From: Euphorbia lathyris
Lineage: Eukaryota; Streptophyta; Magnoliopsida; Malpighiales; Euphorbiaceae
Direction: 5' to 3'
DNA length: 64,000 nt
NCBI RefSeq assembly: GCF_963576675.1
Contig: NC_088911.1
Location: 85,961,256 to 86,025,255, forward strand
Shown here: piece after piece, positions 34,078 through 46,510 of the stretch
Layout of the letters: the number at the start of each line of letters is the position of its first letter
Position numbering within the stretch: the stretch's first letter is position 1
Notes under the pieces: model-generated
The model's database searches: none
What the model saw: only the letters and a program-made list of their open reading frames with translations
What the model was told of the DNA's origin: nothing
Program-made: the position numbers and the translations under genes

Positions 34078-34259
34078 AGTTCAGAGAAAACCTAACCTAT
34101 TTGGACAAATCTGAAAAATAGAATTCTTGGCAGAGAATTGCCTGAGACTTCAATTTCACTCTAAATAAAATAAAAATAAAATAAAATAAAATGAACAAAA
34201 ATATAATAAAAATAAATAAAAATAAAACAAAATAAACTGTGATCGAAAAACTGAGTGAT

Positions 34260-36545
34260 TTATACGTCAGAAAATCTTGTTACGAACGAAATTTCTATTT
34301 GTGAAATATTTTCGTAATAGATTTTACATCGATTACCATTAACTTTGAAACGAATTCCGTTAGGACCTTCCAGTTCTAAAGAACCATAATCGAATGTTTT
34401 GACGACTAAATATGGTCCTATCCATCTGGACTTAAGTTTTTCTGGAAATAAACAAAGTCGTGAATTAAATAACAGCACTTTATCCCCAACATTAAAGTGT
34501 TTGACTTTAATTTTGGCATCGTGCCATTTTTTCACTTTTTCTTTATAAATCTTTGCATTTTCGTAAGATAGATGGCGCAACTCATCTAACTCATTTAAGT
34601 CGAGCAAACGTTTCTTACCTGCTTGTCGTAAATCAAAGTTAAGTTCCCTAATAGCCCAATAGGCTTTATGTTCTAATTCGACTGTCAAATGACATGCCTT
34701 CCCATACACTAAGCAGTATGGAGTCATTCCTATTGGTGTTTTAAATGCAGTACGGTATGCCCATAACGCATTATTTAGTTTACAAGACCAATCTTTTCTT
34801 GATGATGAAACTGTTTTCTCTAGAATCCATTTGAGTTCTCTATTTGATATCTCCGCCTGACCATTTGACTGAGGATGGTATGGCGTTGATACGCGGTGGC
34901 GTACTCCATATTTTTTCATAAGCGTTTCAAAACTTCGGTTTATAAAATGAGTACCACCATCACTAACGATGACTCTTGGACAACCAAATCTACAAAATAT
35001 ATCGTCAAGAAAATTAACGATAACTTTAGAATCGCTCGTCGGGGTTGCAATTGCTTCAACCCACTTTGAAACATAATCAACGGCAACTAATATGTAAGTT
35101 TTACCAAAAGAAGGGGGAAAAGGTCCCATGAAATCTATTCCCCACATATCGAAGACTTCAACTTCTAATATGGTTGTGAGGGGCATCTCATCTTTCCTTC
35201 CTAGATTTCCTGTTCTTTGGCACTTATCACAACGAGTAATAAATGAACGGACGTCTTTAAACATCGTAGGCCAAAAGAAACCACATTCAAATATTCTAGC
35301 TGCTGTCTTGTTAGCTCCATTATGTCCTCCATAAGAGCTAGAATGGAATTCCGACATTATGGATTCATATTCATTTTCACCAACGCATCTCCTAATTATC
35401 CCGTCACCACAAGTCTTGAACAAAAAAGGATCTTCCCAAAAATACTGTTTAATGTCGAAGAAAAATTTCTTCTTTTGTTGGAAATTTAATCCTTCCGGAA
35501 CAATATTGGCTGCAAGATAATTAGCAATATCTGCATACCATGGTGACATGACGCTTTTCATTTGATAGAGATGTTCATCAGGGAAATCATCTCATATACC
35601 GTTAGTTTCACCTATGGGACCGTTCTCATCTTCAAGTCTCGATAGATGACCGGCGATAAGGTTTTCTACTCCCTTTTTGTCTTTTATTTCTATATCAAAT
35701 TCTTGTAACAATAAAACCCATCTAATTAGACATGGTTTTGCATCCTTTTTAGCAAATAGATATCTTAATGTTGCATGATCAGTGTAAATAATAACTTTCG
35801 AACCTAACAAGTATGACCTAAACTTATCACATGCAAAAACTACAGCTAACATTTCTTTCTCAGTTGTGGTGTAGTTTAATTGTGCACCGGAAAGTGTGTG
35901 ACTTGCATAATAAATGACATGAAGTTTCTTATCCTTCCTTTGTCCTAAAACACATCCGACAGCTAAATCACTTGCATCACACATAATTTCAAATGGTAAA
36001 TCCCAATCGGGTTTAGCAATAATAGGTGCACTGACTAAAGCTGTTTTTAATGTTTCGAAAGCTTTAACGCAATCTTCATTAAAATCAAAAGTGGAATCTT
36101 TCATGAGTAGATTAGTGAGTGGTTTGGAAATTACAGAAAAATTCTTAATAAATCTTCTGTAAAAACCGGCTTGTCCTAAAAATGATCTTACTCCCTTAAC
36201 AGTAGTTGGAGGGGGTAATTTCTCTATTACTGAGGTTTTTGCTCTATCAACTTCTAATCATTTTTCAGATATTTTGTGACCTAAAACAATTCCTTCGTCA
36301 ACCATGAAATGACATTTTTCCCAGTTTAATACCAAATTTGTTTCTTCACACCTAGACAAAACTTTATCCAAGTTTTCTAGGCACGAATCAAAAGAATCTC
36401 CATAAACTGAAAAATCGTCCATAAAAACTTCCATGATATCTTCAATGAAATCATTAAAAATCGCAGTCATACAACGTTGAAATGTTGCAGGTGCGTTACA
36501 TAGACCAAAGGGCATTCTTCTATATGAAATGTTCCGTAAGGACAT
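34260..36545 (-). pseudogene. Athila pol: reverse transcriptase, RNase H, integrase (two stops)
   Basis: The frame runs from YRRMPFGLCNAPATFQ and FMDDFSVYG (reverse transcriptase, near 36420). A TGA near 36256 falls where the family has Gly before LEVDRAK. RNase H follows ([35 protein letters not shown]). Its last motif reads AGHLSR where the family has ADHLSR, so the final catalytic Asp is lost. A second TGA near 35590 precedes integrase, which is intact for 433 residues: zinc finger (GGHNG...CDKCQR) and DDE triad ([28 protein letters not shown]). All three pieces are in one frame, shifted relative to gag-PR by an indel near 36530. Confidence 0.9.
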
Positions 36546-39535
36546 GCGAAGGTTGTTTTATCTTGGTCATCCGGGTAAATGTATATTTGAAAGAATCCGG
36601 AGTAACCATCTAGAAAACAATAGAAAGTGTGACCAGCTATCCTTTCGATCATTTGATCAATGAAAGGAAGAGGAAAATGATCTTTCCTAGTTGCTTTATT
36701 TAGATTTCTATAATCTATACAAACCCTCCAACCAGTGGTGGTTCGTGTAGGTATTAATTCACCTTCTTCATTCCTTACAACTGTTATGCCTCCCTTTTTA
36801 GGTACACAATGGATTGGACTAACCCATTCACTATCCGAGATAGGGTAGATGATTCCATTGTCCAGAAGTTTAGTAATCTCATTTTTTACTACTTCTTTCA
36901 TATTCGGATTTAGGCGTCTTTGCCTATCCTCTTTAGGTGGCTTATCTTCTTCTAAGTGAATTCTGTGCATTACAATGCTCGGATTAATACCTTTTAAATA
37001 TGAAATTTGCCAACCCATACTTCCTATCCTATTTCTAACAACTTCTTTCAATTTCTCTTCTTGGACTTGTGTTAATTTGTTAGAGATAATTATAGGTAGA
37101 GAATCGCCTTCGCCTAAGAAAGTGTACCTCAAATGACTTGGTAATTCTTTAAGTTCTAATTTAGGTGGAACTATAATTGAAGGCGGAACTGGTCCATCTT
37201 CTCGAATCAAAGGTTCTGGGTCCTTATCTTCTAGTTCCTCACTCATTATAGGTTCTATTATTTCTTCTTTTTGAACAATGTCATTTACACATTCTTCAAT
37301 TAAATCAAGCTTCATACAAGCGAAATCCTTCATAGGATATTTCATCGCTTGAATCATATCAAACTCAATCTTATCATCTCCTATTCTTAAAACTACTTTC
37401 CCTTCCGACACATCAACTAGAGCACGTCCCGTGTTCATGAACGGTCTACCAAAGATTAACGGACAATTTACGTCATAAGCAAAATCTAAAATAACGAAAT
37501 CGGTAGGAAAAATAAATTTGTCAACTTTAACTAAAACATCCTCAATTATACCGTATGGTCTTTTAGTGGTTTGATCCGCTAATTGCAAAACCATATTGGT
37601 ACGTTTGATGTCTTCTTCTAAGCCTAACTTATTAAAAATAGATAATGGCATCAAGTTAATGCTTGCTCCTAAATCACAGAGACAACTGAGAAATTCAATA
37701 TCTCCCAATTTACACGGAATGGTAAAACATCCGGGATCCTTGAGTTTAGTGGGCAAATTGCTTGACACAATCGAACTGCAATCTTCAGTTAGTGAAATGG
37801 ATGAAATTCCTTCCCAACTGATTTTCTTTGAAATTAAATCTTTGAGGAATTTACCATAATTGGGAATTTGTGTAATCGCATCCATAAACGTCAAATTAAT
37901 ATGCAAATTCTTAAGTTTATCTAAAAATATTAAAAGTTGTTTGTCATAGTCCTTATTGCGGACTTTGTGTGGAAAAGGTGGTTTGGGTACAAAAGTTTTT
38001 GTACTAGAGTCAATTGGTGTATCTTTTTGTTTTAATGTATCTTCTTTGGGCTTCGGTAAATCAGTTCCAGGTAAGGTCGAATTTCCGGACATTTCCGAGC
38101 CTAAGTAATTTTTCCCTGAACGAAGAGTGATAGCCTTAACATGCTCTTTCGGATTTTCTTCCGTATGGCTTGGAAGACTTCCCTCTTTGCGGGATGGAAT
38201 TGATTTAGCGAGTTGTCCAATTTGAATCTCCAAATTATGGATGCTAGATGATTGGTTTTTAATAAGCTGATCGAATTTACTCTCGATCCGTTTAAAACCA
38301 TCGTCGTGATTACTTATTTTTCCGCTCATAGCATCAATGAATTTGTCGATTTTAGAAGATAAAGTGCTAATCGTATCTCTTGATTGATTTTGATAATTAG
38401 CAGTACGATTTTGATTAGCATTAGTATTATTATTATTATTATCTCTCCAGTTAAAGTTAGGATGATTTCTCCATCCAGGATTATATGTATTGGAATAAGG
38501 GTTATTATTTTGGTTTTGCCCTTGGACAAAATTTACCTGTTCAATTTCACTCATACCTTCGTAATCCACATCCGTATGGATTGAGTTACCATTAGGATCA
38601 CACGGTGCCATAAACTTATCAATTTTGTGTGATAAGGCAGAAAATTGGGCTTGCAACATCGCTACTGGATCAAGATTCACTATACCTTTAACTGATGAAG
38701 TAGTTGAGGATGATGGTTTCGCTAATGGTACGTGTTCACGTTCCGCGGGCCATATACTGCTGTTGATTGCCATTTCCTCCAAAAGTTCTCTTGCTTGGGC
38801 AGATGTTTTCTTCATGAATAACCCTCCAGACATAGCGTCCAATGAACCTCTAGTCGTAGGAGTTAATCCATTATAAAATGTTTGCATTAAAAGTTCGGCG
38901 GGCAATTGGTGGTGTGGGCATAAACGTTGAAGTTCTTTAAAACGTTCCCAAGCCTCATAAAGAGTTTTATTATCGATTTGAGAAAAAGATGTTAACTCTT
39001 TAATGACTCTTGCGGTTTTTGCTAAAGGAAATTTTTTTGATAAAAATGCTTGGGCTAATTGCTCCCAAGTCTCAAATGTTGCGGCTGGCATAGAAGTTAA
39101 CCATTCTTTGGCTCGATCCTTCAAAGTAAAAGGAAAAAGGCGAAGATTGATTGCTTCTGCAGTCACATTTGGTATTTTAAAAGTGTCACAAATTTCTAAG
39201 AAATTTGTCAAATGGGTATTTGGATTTTCGTTAGGTAACCCGTAAAATGTTACGTTATTTTGAAACATATTAAGCAACGCAGGCTTAATTTCAAATTGGT
39301 TTGCATTAATTTGGGGTCTAACTATACTGTTTGTTACACCGGCCACTCCTGGCCTAGCGTAATCCATAAGTGTGGCCATAACTTCTGGCTCGGTAATTCT
39401 AGTTTTTATTGGGGTTTTGTTTTTGTTTTTCTTTTCTTTCTTGTTCTTTTCAAGAGTTCTTTCAATTTCTGGGTCAATAAGATCTGGTGACGTGCCTGAA
39501 CTTCGAGAACTGCGCATGAACTTGAAATTTCGCAC
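36467..39535 (-). pseudogene. Athila gag, protease and N-terminal reverse transcriptase (1022 aa, then frameshift)
   Basis: Gag occupies about residues 1-420 (capsid-like WLTSMPAATFETWEQLAQAF near 150). It has an Asn-rich stretch where other Gypsy gags have a zinc knuckle. Protease follows with the active-site motif LCDLGASINLM at about residue 620. Reverse transcriptase begins near residue 840 (LLDNGIIYP, VPKKGG, RVCIDYRNLNKATRKDHFPL, FACPYGTF). The frame is lost after YGTFH near 36530, where an indel shifts into the downstream pol frame. The start at 39535 is the first ATG of the long frame; an ATG a few codons in is also possible. Confidence 0.9.
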
Positions 39536-39674
39536 GAACCGAAACTACGTACAAAACAGAATTTGAAAAATAAATATGTTAGTAATTGAAATAAAATAAA
39601 ATATAAAAGTTTGAATAAACCTAGATTCGTAATAAAACACGAAAAATTTAAAATTTTGTCAAAAATTTTGGCGT

Positions 39675-39692
39675 TCCCCGGCAACGGCGTCA
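39675..39692 (-). other. Athila primer binding site, tRNA-Asp type
   Basis: The minus strand reads TGACGCCGTTGCCGGGGA, matching the complement of the tRNA-Asp 3' end at all but one position (the family has TGGCGCC). A 6-base spacer separates it from the 5' LTR. Confidence 0.85.
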
Positions 39693-39698
39693 AAAACT

Positions 39699-41177
39699 TG
39701 TTGAGCGATTTCCGCAAGTGCACGGTATACACTTGTAGTAATAAAAGATATTGATCCCACAGGGAACGTTTTTTAAACAAAACTTATTTACAATCGGTTA
39801 AATTTACTTTTAGGTTTATAATATGGAAAAATCGTTTAATCGGTTTTGGTTTTGAAATTGCTAGAATGAGAATTAGATTAGATTATGAAAACGTTAGAAA
39901 ATACTCTATTTTAAGAATGAATTTGCAAGATAGCAACGTTTAGTACTTTTTAGAAAAGTAAACAAATGTATTTATTTGCATTAAGCAAAGAAAACAACTT
40001 TAAACTTTGTACGAATTATAAAGATGAAATAAATGACGGAACCTCTAATTAATTGGCTTTGTACATGACAAAACCCTTCCGGGATAGTTGCCCTTAATCA
40101 AATTAAAACTCTTTCGAGATAATAATTTGCCTAAGTGTTCAACAAAGTTTCCTTGTAAAGATTTTGGATTAAATACGTTTTAATGAAAACACCAGCAGTC
40201 ACTTTAGTGGATTGGTTACCATAAGTGCTGCATAAAAATCTATCGAATAGAACGGACTTTATTAGATGAAATATAAATTGATACAAGTTTACAGAGAACA
40301 TGGAGCATGGAAACATTCGACGACTTGCAAGTGAACGGGTTGTCAATCCTTTCCTTGGATTTCGTTAGAGTTTGTCAGGCTCAGGGGCGGATCCTCTACT
40401 CAATCTTCTCGTTGAATCTTCGTAATAGAGACTGGGTCGGTCTACTACCAAAATGAAAACTAAACTAGAATAATGTCTAAACGCTACTAAACTTGTTATT
40501 ATTGAATAAACAATGTGTGTACATCATATTGCTTTTTACAGAATCGAAATCTAACTTCTGAATCACTTGACTCGGAATTTCTGCATAAATTCTATACTAA
40601 TCTCTTTTTTCTACATATCTTCAACTCTCCATCAACTCTTTATTTATAGATGTTGAAGAGTCTTGATTGAAGTGTCGTGTCCGTTGTGAAGGATCGTGTC
40701 CATTGCGAAAGGACATCTTTATCCACCCGAACGATCGCGTTTCGTCGAAAACGAAACTGTGTAACTAGGCCTCTACAAACTCCTGCTCGTACCGAGAATA
40801 TTAAATTCTCTACCGAGAATGGGGGAGCATCAATTGGTCTTCAAACGGAAGGGAAGGAGAAACCGAGGAACGCGTGTCGCGACTGTGAATGTGGGGGCCG
40901 CGGTCGCGGCACGGAACATTTTTCGGCTCTTCTGCTTTCGTTCGCGTCCTCGATTTGGCGTTATTAATTTATGTCGTCTTCGACTCCTTTTATAGGGTTT
41001 TTCTTCTGTTTTTGAGCTCTTTTCGTTCCTATTTGGATTTTACCAAATATTTATGTACCTTACAAGAAAGAAACATATTCGAGAGTAAAAGCTTTCTAAA
41101 CAGTTATAAATAGCATAAATTCGTAGCAAAACTGATGTAATTATTGATGATATTTTAGGTATATTTTGGGCTTAACA
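39699..41177 (-). repeat. Athila 5' LTR (1479 bp)
   Basis: Partner of 18738-20216, same length. TATA-like box at 40640-40651, palindrome module at about 40791-40913. In this copy one arm of the GC palindrome has mutated (CGACTG, GGCACG). Confidence 0.95.
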
Positions 41178-41627
41178 GTCCTATACCACAACCCCAATTA
41201 AGATTTCACAAATACATAATTGTTTAGTCAACTACATTTCACAAATAAACATGACTCAATATATAAGAAATAAACTAATAGGTCAGGTTCAAAAATTCTG
41301 TACTTTAAAGAAACAGAACATTCCCAGAAAAATGAAATCAACTTGAATTGCAGTGGTTGTTTGATGCATTAACTCTTGAAAGCTACCTTTGCTTCATTAA
41401 CTCTTGAATTTCAGAACATTCCCATAGAACATATTCTTGTTTTATGATGCCAAAGATATATAAAGGAAACCAACCGGTTCATGTAGTGAACAATTTGACA
41501 ATAAAGCTTGATCAGTCAACCTATTACCAGAATTTCATTTACATAAGGCCTGTTTGGTTGACCAATTTGCGGGTACAAGTTAGTTGAATTTCTTCCGAAA
41601 TAGCTACAAGAAGATGTTTCTTAATAC

Positions 41628-43036
41628 GGGTAAATTTCATCAATGGTGTACAACCTTTGTCCCATTTCACACTTTGGTGTACAACCTTTATTTTGTCTCA
41701 CCAATATGTACGACCTTATAGGTGACCTCTCACTATGGTGTATGGCCGGTTAAAATGACTGGTCAACGCCAGTCAATGCGCCACATCACCCTTTTTTCAT
41801 CTCTCCCATTTACAAAAGTGGGACCCACCCTTATATAATTTCTAAAATACCCTTATTTGATTTTAACTCCTAAAACTATTAAAATACTCTCTCTCCTCTC
41901 TCCTATCCCAAATAATTTTCTATCTCCGTCATTTTCCTATTTTGGATGTACTTTGAATAAAAATATTCATAAATCTTGTTCATCTTCAACTCATCCAACT
42001 CTTCCTGTGAATCACAAGCAACTGAAACCATGCCAACAAATTTTCTCTATGAATCCACTATCCTATCTGTATATCCTCTTATTTCCCCTGTTATTCGAAC
42101 TCCCATCTCCTCCTCCACCATTTCCTCTCGCTTCCTCTCCTCCACCATATACGCAGCTTCTCCGTGCGCCGATGAACAATATCCACTGCTTCTCCATACA
42201 CCGGTGAACGATATCCGCTGCTTCTACTCGAAAAATCAGTTCCGAAGCTTCTCCATCTCGCGGAGGCACTATATGACGGATTTTATCGAAAGATTGCAGT
42301 ATCAGCCACACCGGATGAGGACTGTTTTGGAGTTGCAGATCTTCTCGTAGAAGCTGGTCAAGATTGCGGAACTATCGTCGTCGATTTTTAATTTTCCCAA
42401 TAGTATGATGTTTTTTATTATGAATTTAGGGATTTTGACAATAGGGATTTAGTTGTATTAATTTGTTAGATTTATAGTTCAGTTGAGTTTTTTGGATTCA
42501 TGGGATTCAATTAATTTTTTTGGATTCCATTTTATATGAGTTTTTACTCTGTGGATTTGAGTTTTTAAAGTTGAACTTTAGATAGAGATAGAAGTGAATA
42601 AATGGAAAGAGACGAAGGAGAGACAAAGTAAGAGGATGAAGGAAAGAGAGAAGATACGGATAAATCTGAATGAGAATAATGATGGTGAAAGGAAATATCA
42701 AAAGACATAAAAATGATTTAAGTATTTGTTGGGCCTTTATTTTATTTTAAATAATGTAAAAATTATTGATGTGAAATTATACTTTAGTTAATTAAGAGGA
42801 AAAATCAATAAAGGCATTTTAGACATTTTAATCTTAGAGGTCCCACTTTTGTAAATGGGAGAGATGAAAAAAAGATTATGTGGCGTGTTGACTGGCGTTG
42901 ACCGGTCATTTTAACCGGCCATACACCATAGTGGGAGGTCACCTACAAAGTCGTACATATTAATGAGACAAAATAAAGGTTATACACCAAAGTGTGAAAT
43001 GGGGCAAAGGTTGTACACTATTGATGAAATTTACCC
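41628..43036. mobile_element. MULE-type element (1409 bp) in the CACTA right arm
   Basis: It starts GGGTAAATTTCATCAATGG and ends with the inverted equivalent. Long terminal repeats of about 180 bp share TTTCACACTTTGGTGTA, TGGTGTATGGCCGGTTAAAA and GACTGGCGTTGAC-type blocks. The 10-bp duplication ttcttaatac is perfect (41618-41627 and 43037-43046). The interior has overlapping open frames at 41857-42350; a short one ends SFSISRRHYMTDFIERLQ. They could be captured host sequence, but I recognise no family. Confidence 0.9.
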
Positions 43037-43046
43037 TTCTTAATAC

Positions 43047-46000
43047 TAACCAAACACTTTTATTCTGCGGTTTTGACTCAAAAAGTAAAAAGGAGCTACA
43101 AAAAGAAGAACCGAACAGACGCATAGATCAATCATACAAACCCAAAACAACTGAATCAAGCTCTCACAGTTCAATTTTCACACCATCAAACAACACGAAA
43201 CTAACCGAAACATTGAGATTAGAGAATTAAATACCAGCAGCTGAATGCTAATAACACGATAGGGGATCTAATAATATTGAGACCTAAATTGGTACCTTTT
43301 TTAAATGTTAAGCCTATATTGGTGCTATTTTGTATGTTGAGCCTAAATTGATACTTCCCTAAAAACCATAGGCCTATTTTGGCACCTTATCCCTGCCTTA
43401 GACATATCAAAGAAGCTAATAGCTCGCCCGGGGAAGGAGCTTTTCGGAGCGAACCAATCTTCCGTACCGATCCCTTGACTCTCTCTCTATAAAAAAAACT
43501 AGGTAAGGGGGAATTAAAATTTATGGTGCACAGAAGATGGCACGGTCTTTCAAAGCTAGAAGTTAAAGCGGGCATTCATACTTGGATTCTGATTGGAATT
43601 CTTTCCTTAAACAAAGGAGCTCTTTGATTCAGCCCCTGATTCGTTGATGTCTCCAACTACAATACACCATCCAAAAATAGCAAAAATTTCAAAATCTCGC
43701 CCAAATTCATAGCAAATCCATTAATAGAAATCAGACCCAAATTCATTTGGGGAACAAGAACAAAGGTAGAATTTATTTGGGGAACATGATATCTACCAAC
43801 AAGAAATAAACTTATATGGACAAAAACATGACAAACACAATTTAGGATAAAATGGATCTTATGTTATTTTAAGTTTAAAAAATTATTCTGATCATTGTGC
43901 ATATAAATATAAAGAAGCAAAAGGGTTGCTTCTCTTACACCATTTTTCATTTCTTGTCAAGAAACATTTCATATAATCAAAGCCTTTATTAACATAGCCA
44001 AATGTGAAAGAACATTGACACAAACTGAAATCACATATCAGGATGAAACTGAAGCAATCAGCAAGCACAAATATTATGATGAACATATCTGCAGCATGTA
44101 CTAGGAAACTTCAATATATGTTATGCATCTTGATGCATCAAGTTCAATGACTGATCAAACAGAGATCGAAAAATATGGTTCAAGATCAAACAGGGATTGA
44201 AAAATAAAATTATCTGGACTAACAAATAACAAAGCCACATAATTAGTGCATTAAATACCTGGCCAGGTCTTAATTACTCTCCCTAATAGTATACCTTGAC
44301 AATCCTATCAACATAATCCGCAAAAAGCTTTCCTTCCCAATACACCAAACAGCTCACTGCAGAACTACTTGTTATTGATCTGATTGGTCTGGTATCTACT
44401 TCAAAATCTGATTACATGTATAGTGAGAGCAAACTCTAATTTCACAACTTTAATTGTAAAATTGGGAAATAATTAGATTGGTGTGATTAAGGGGCAAAAA
44501 AGCAAAGAAGGGTATTTATACATGTACTAGTATTTATACATGTTACCCATATGATTATCATCTCCATTTTTTTCTATATATAAGACAAATATCTTCTTAC
44601 AAACCAAAAAACAAACTTCTTTTGAATTTGAACTTACAGCAAAATATATATAATTCCAAACTATCCTAATTAAAGAGAGGATAATCATTTTGTCTTTGTA
44701 TAGATTAGAAATGGGTGAAGTGAATTATTAAAGTTACAGAGGAAACATATTGATAGGTAGTCTTTGCTAGTTGTGTCTCATTTCGACTACATGCTTCTCT
44801 AAATAACATAACATGCTTTCATCAAAACATGTATATTTGCTTAATTACATAGCCAAAATCTCAAATACTAATCTTCATCAGCATTTGATGGTAACCACAT
44901 AAAGCAAACATCTTTGAGCCATGGCAAAAGATGCCATTAGTTATGCAAATTAGAAGGATTCACCAAAAGCACATCCTAGCAAGGTCAAATTAGCAAATCC
45001 TAGAAATATGGGAATGTATCATAACAGAACATCAAAAGGGATTGTTTATAAGAGATGAAGATGAAGGTCACAATAACCAATTATACACAAACATACACGC
45101 ATACATACACATGTTTTGTTGGTCTGTCTATTGTAGAAAAGTTCAGTTAGTCATAAAAACAAACACTTGGTGTGCATTTCAGAGTGCGAAAAGTTACCTG
45201 AAGCAATTATCTAAAATCATCTCTGTGAAACAATTTGAAGGAATTGACAAATCACAAGACCCAAACTGCCTAGTTCAACAATAATCCAAAAACTCCTTCA
45301 CAAGATCAATCACCAATTTATGTACAAAAACGCATAATAGATGACATAAATTTATTATAGCCCAAAAATTCAGATCGAACTTACCAGAACTTGAATTCAA
45401 GAAGGCCATAACCAAATGGACAGAACTTGTTAGATCCACAAGTAAGGAGACTAATGTCATCTTGGATCTGCAGATCAGCCTAGAGAGAGAGAAAAAGACA
45501 ACAAAAAGATTAAACATGTAGATATTGTAGATTATGTATAAACCTATACATAAATTAGGGCCACAACAAGACAGGTAAACCATCGATTCAAAATATGGGG
45601 AACCTTACCTCCAACTTTAAAATCAATCCTCTAAGAGCTGAAGAAAATGGAGGAACAAAGACAACATATAAAGCAAAGTAGGAAAAGGGAGACCATGGCT
45701 GCTCTAAGGTGTTGCCATCAACGCTTTGTTGAGAGGAGGAAAGAGAGAGAAACTATTTGGAGATCTTTAGTTTGAGGATGAAAGATGTGGAGATAGAAAA
45801 AGAGGATATGAAAATAGAAATGAGAAGAGGGGGAATCGATTTTAGGTTTTGAGTTTTGAGCGCGCGTTAAATTTTTTGCTCTTTTTGCTCCCCCGCTTTT
45901 CTAAGTTCTGGTTGCCGCTTTTTTATTTTCGTACAACAATGACAATCATTTATTCGAAGTGTCGTCTGATGCTTAAGTGACTTTTCCATCAAAATCGCGT

Positions 46001-46176
46001 TCTTTTTGGGATGACAGCATACTGTAACCGTAATGTCATCTGAGACGCGAGCGCATTTTTTATTTCGCCTTCCGATGACATAGAATTAAAATACTGTCAC
46101 GAAACATATTCAGACGACACGAAAACAAATGTCTGTCATGTATCTTGTGTCATGTGAAAGGGAAAATGGCATAGTG
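43047..46176. other. CACTA right arm, no gene recognised
   Basis: Mostly AT-rich DNA with short frames only. It includes a MULE-terminus-like stretch (43262-43392), a GC-richer patch with organelle-like texture (about 43400-43640), and the sub-terminal TGTCAT-type repeats at 45930-46176. Confidence 0.5.
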
Positions 46177-46510
46177 TAAGGTTGATAGTAATTGAGGAAT
46201 ATGAATATTTGGTGATAGCTAAGAAATAATCGATAGTAATTGAGGAATATGGATATTTGGTGAAAGCTAAGAAATAATTTGAACTTTTTCGAGGATTGAG
46301 TAACTAGCTAATGAGGACTAAAAATAAGATTTGATGGTTAGCAATATCTAGGTGTATGAAATTTTGGTGATATGGGTTATGAGTAAGTCATAACATTGAG
46401 CTAGAGATATAGAGAATTGTCTATATAGGTGTTGCTGGAAAATCAGATTCGTACCTGAATCTTGTTATGCATTTTTAGACCAGATATAGGCCGAATCTGT
46501 CATGGAGTCC

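Larger units (their letters stand above)
18738..41177 (-). mobile_element. Athila-type Ty3/Gypsy retrotransposon, 13.6 kb without its Copia insertion
   Basis: Both LTRs are exactly 1479 bp and the 5-bp target duplication gtcct is perfect (18733-18737 and 41178-41182). It is transcribed on the minus strand: 5' LTR 39699-41177, tRNA-Asp-type primer site, gag-pol 39535-34260, two extra ORFs in the env position (33691-32744 and 31693-30473), polypurine tract and 3' LTR 18738-20216. Chromosomal pol order PR-RT-RH-INT, the FMDDFSVYG reverse transcriptase motif and the accessory ORF are typical of the Athila lineage. Several stops and a frameshift make it non-autonomous. By eye the LTRs differ at about 20 of 1479 positions, all substitutions. 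Confidence 0.95.
17213..46176. mobile_element. CACTA (En/Spm-type) transposon, non-autonomous
   Basis: The left end is CACTACGCCAAAA and the right end is the complement of CACTATGCCATTTT. The 3-bp target duplication taa flanks it (17210-17212 and 46177-46179). Both sub-terminal regions (17225-17660 and about 45930-46170) are crowded with TGTCAT/ATGACA/CTGTCGT motifs, as expected for binding sites of the CACTA accessory protein. Its own DNA is about 5.1 kb (17213-18732 plus 41183-46176, minus the MULE in the right arm). No TNPA/TNPD-like gene is recognised. It sits inside the Gypsy remnant and was itself hit by the Athila element. Confidence 0.9.

Noticed and set aside
42063..42311. Minus-strand 82-codon frame
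   Set aside because: Gly/Arg-rich shadow of the plus-strand frame inside the MULE at 41628-43036.
41548..43062. Small hAT element around the MULE (GGCCTGTTTGGTTG ... AACCAAACAC)
   Set aside because: Only about 10 bp of inverted match and no convincing duplication. It may be real but I cannot support it.
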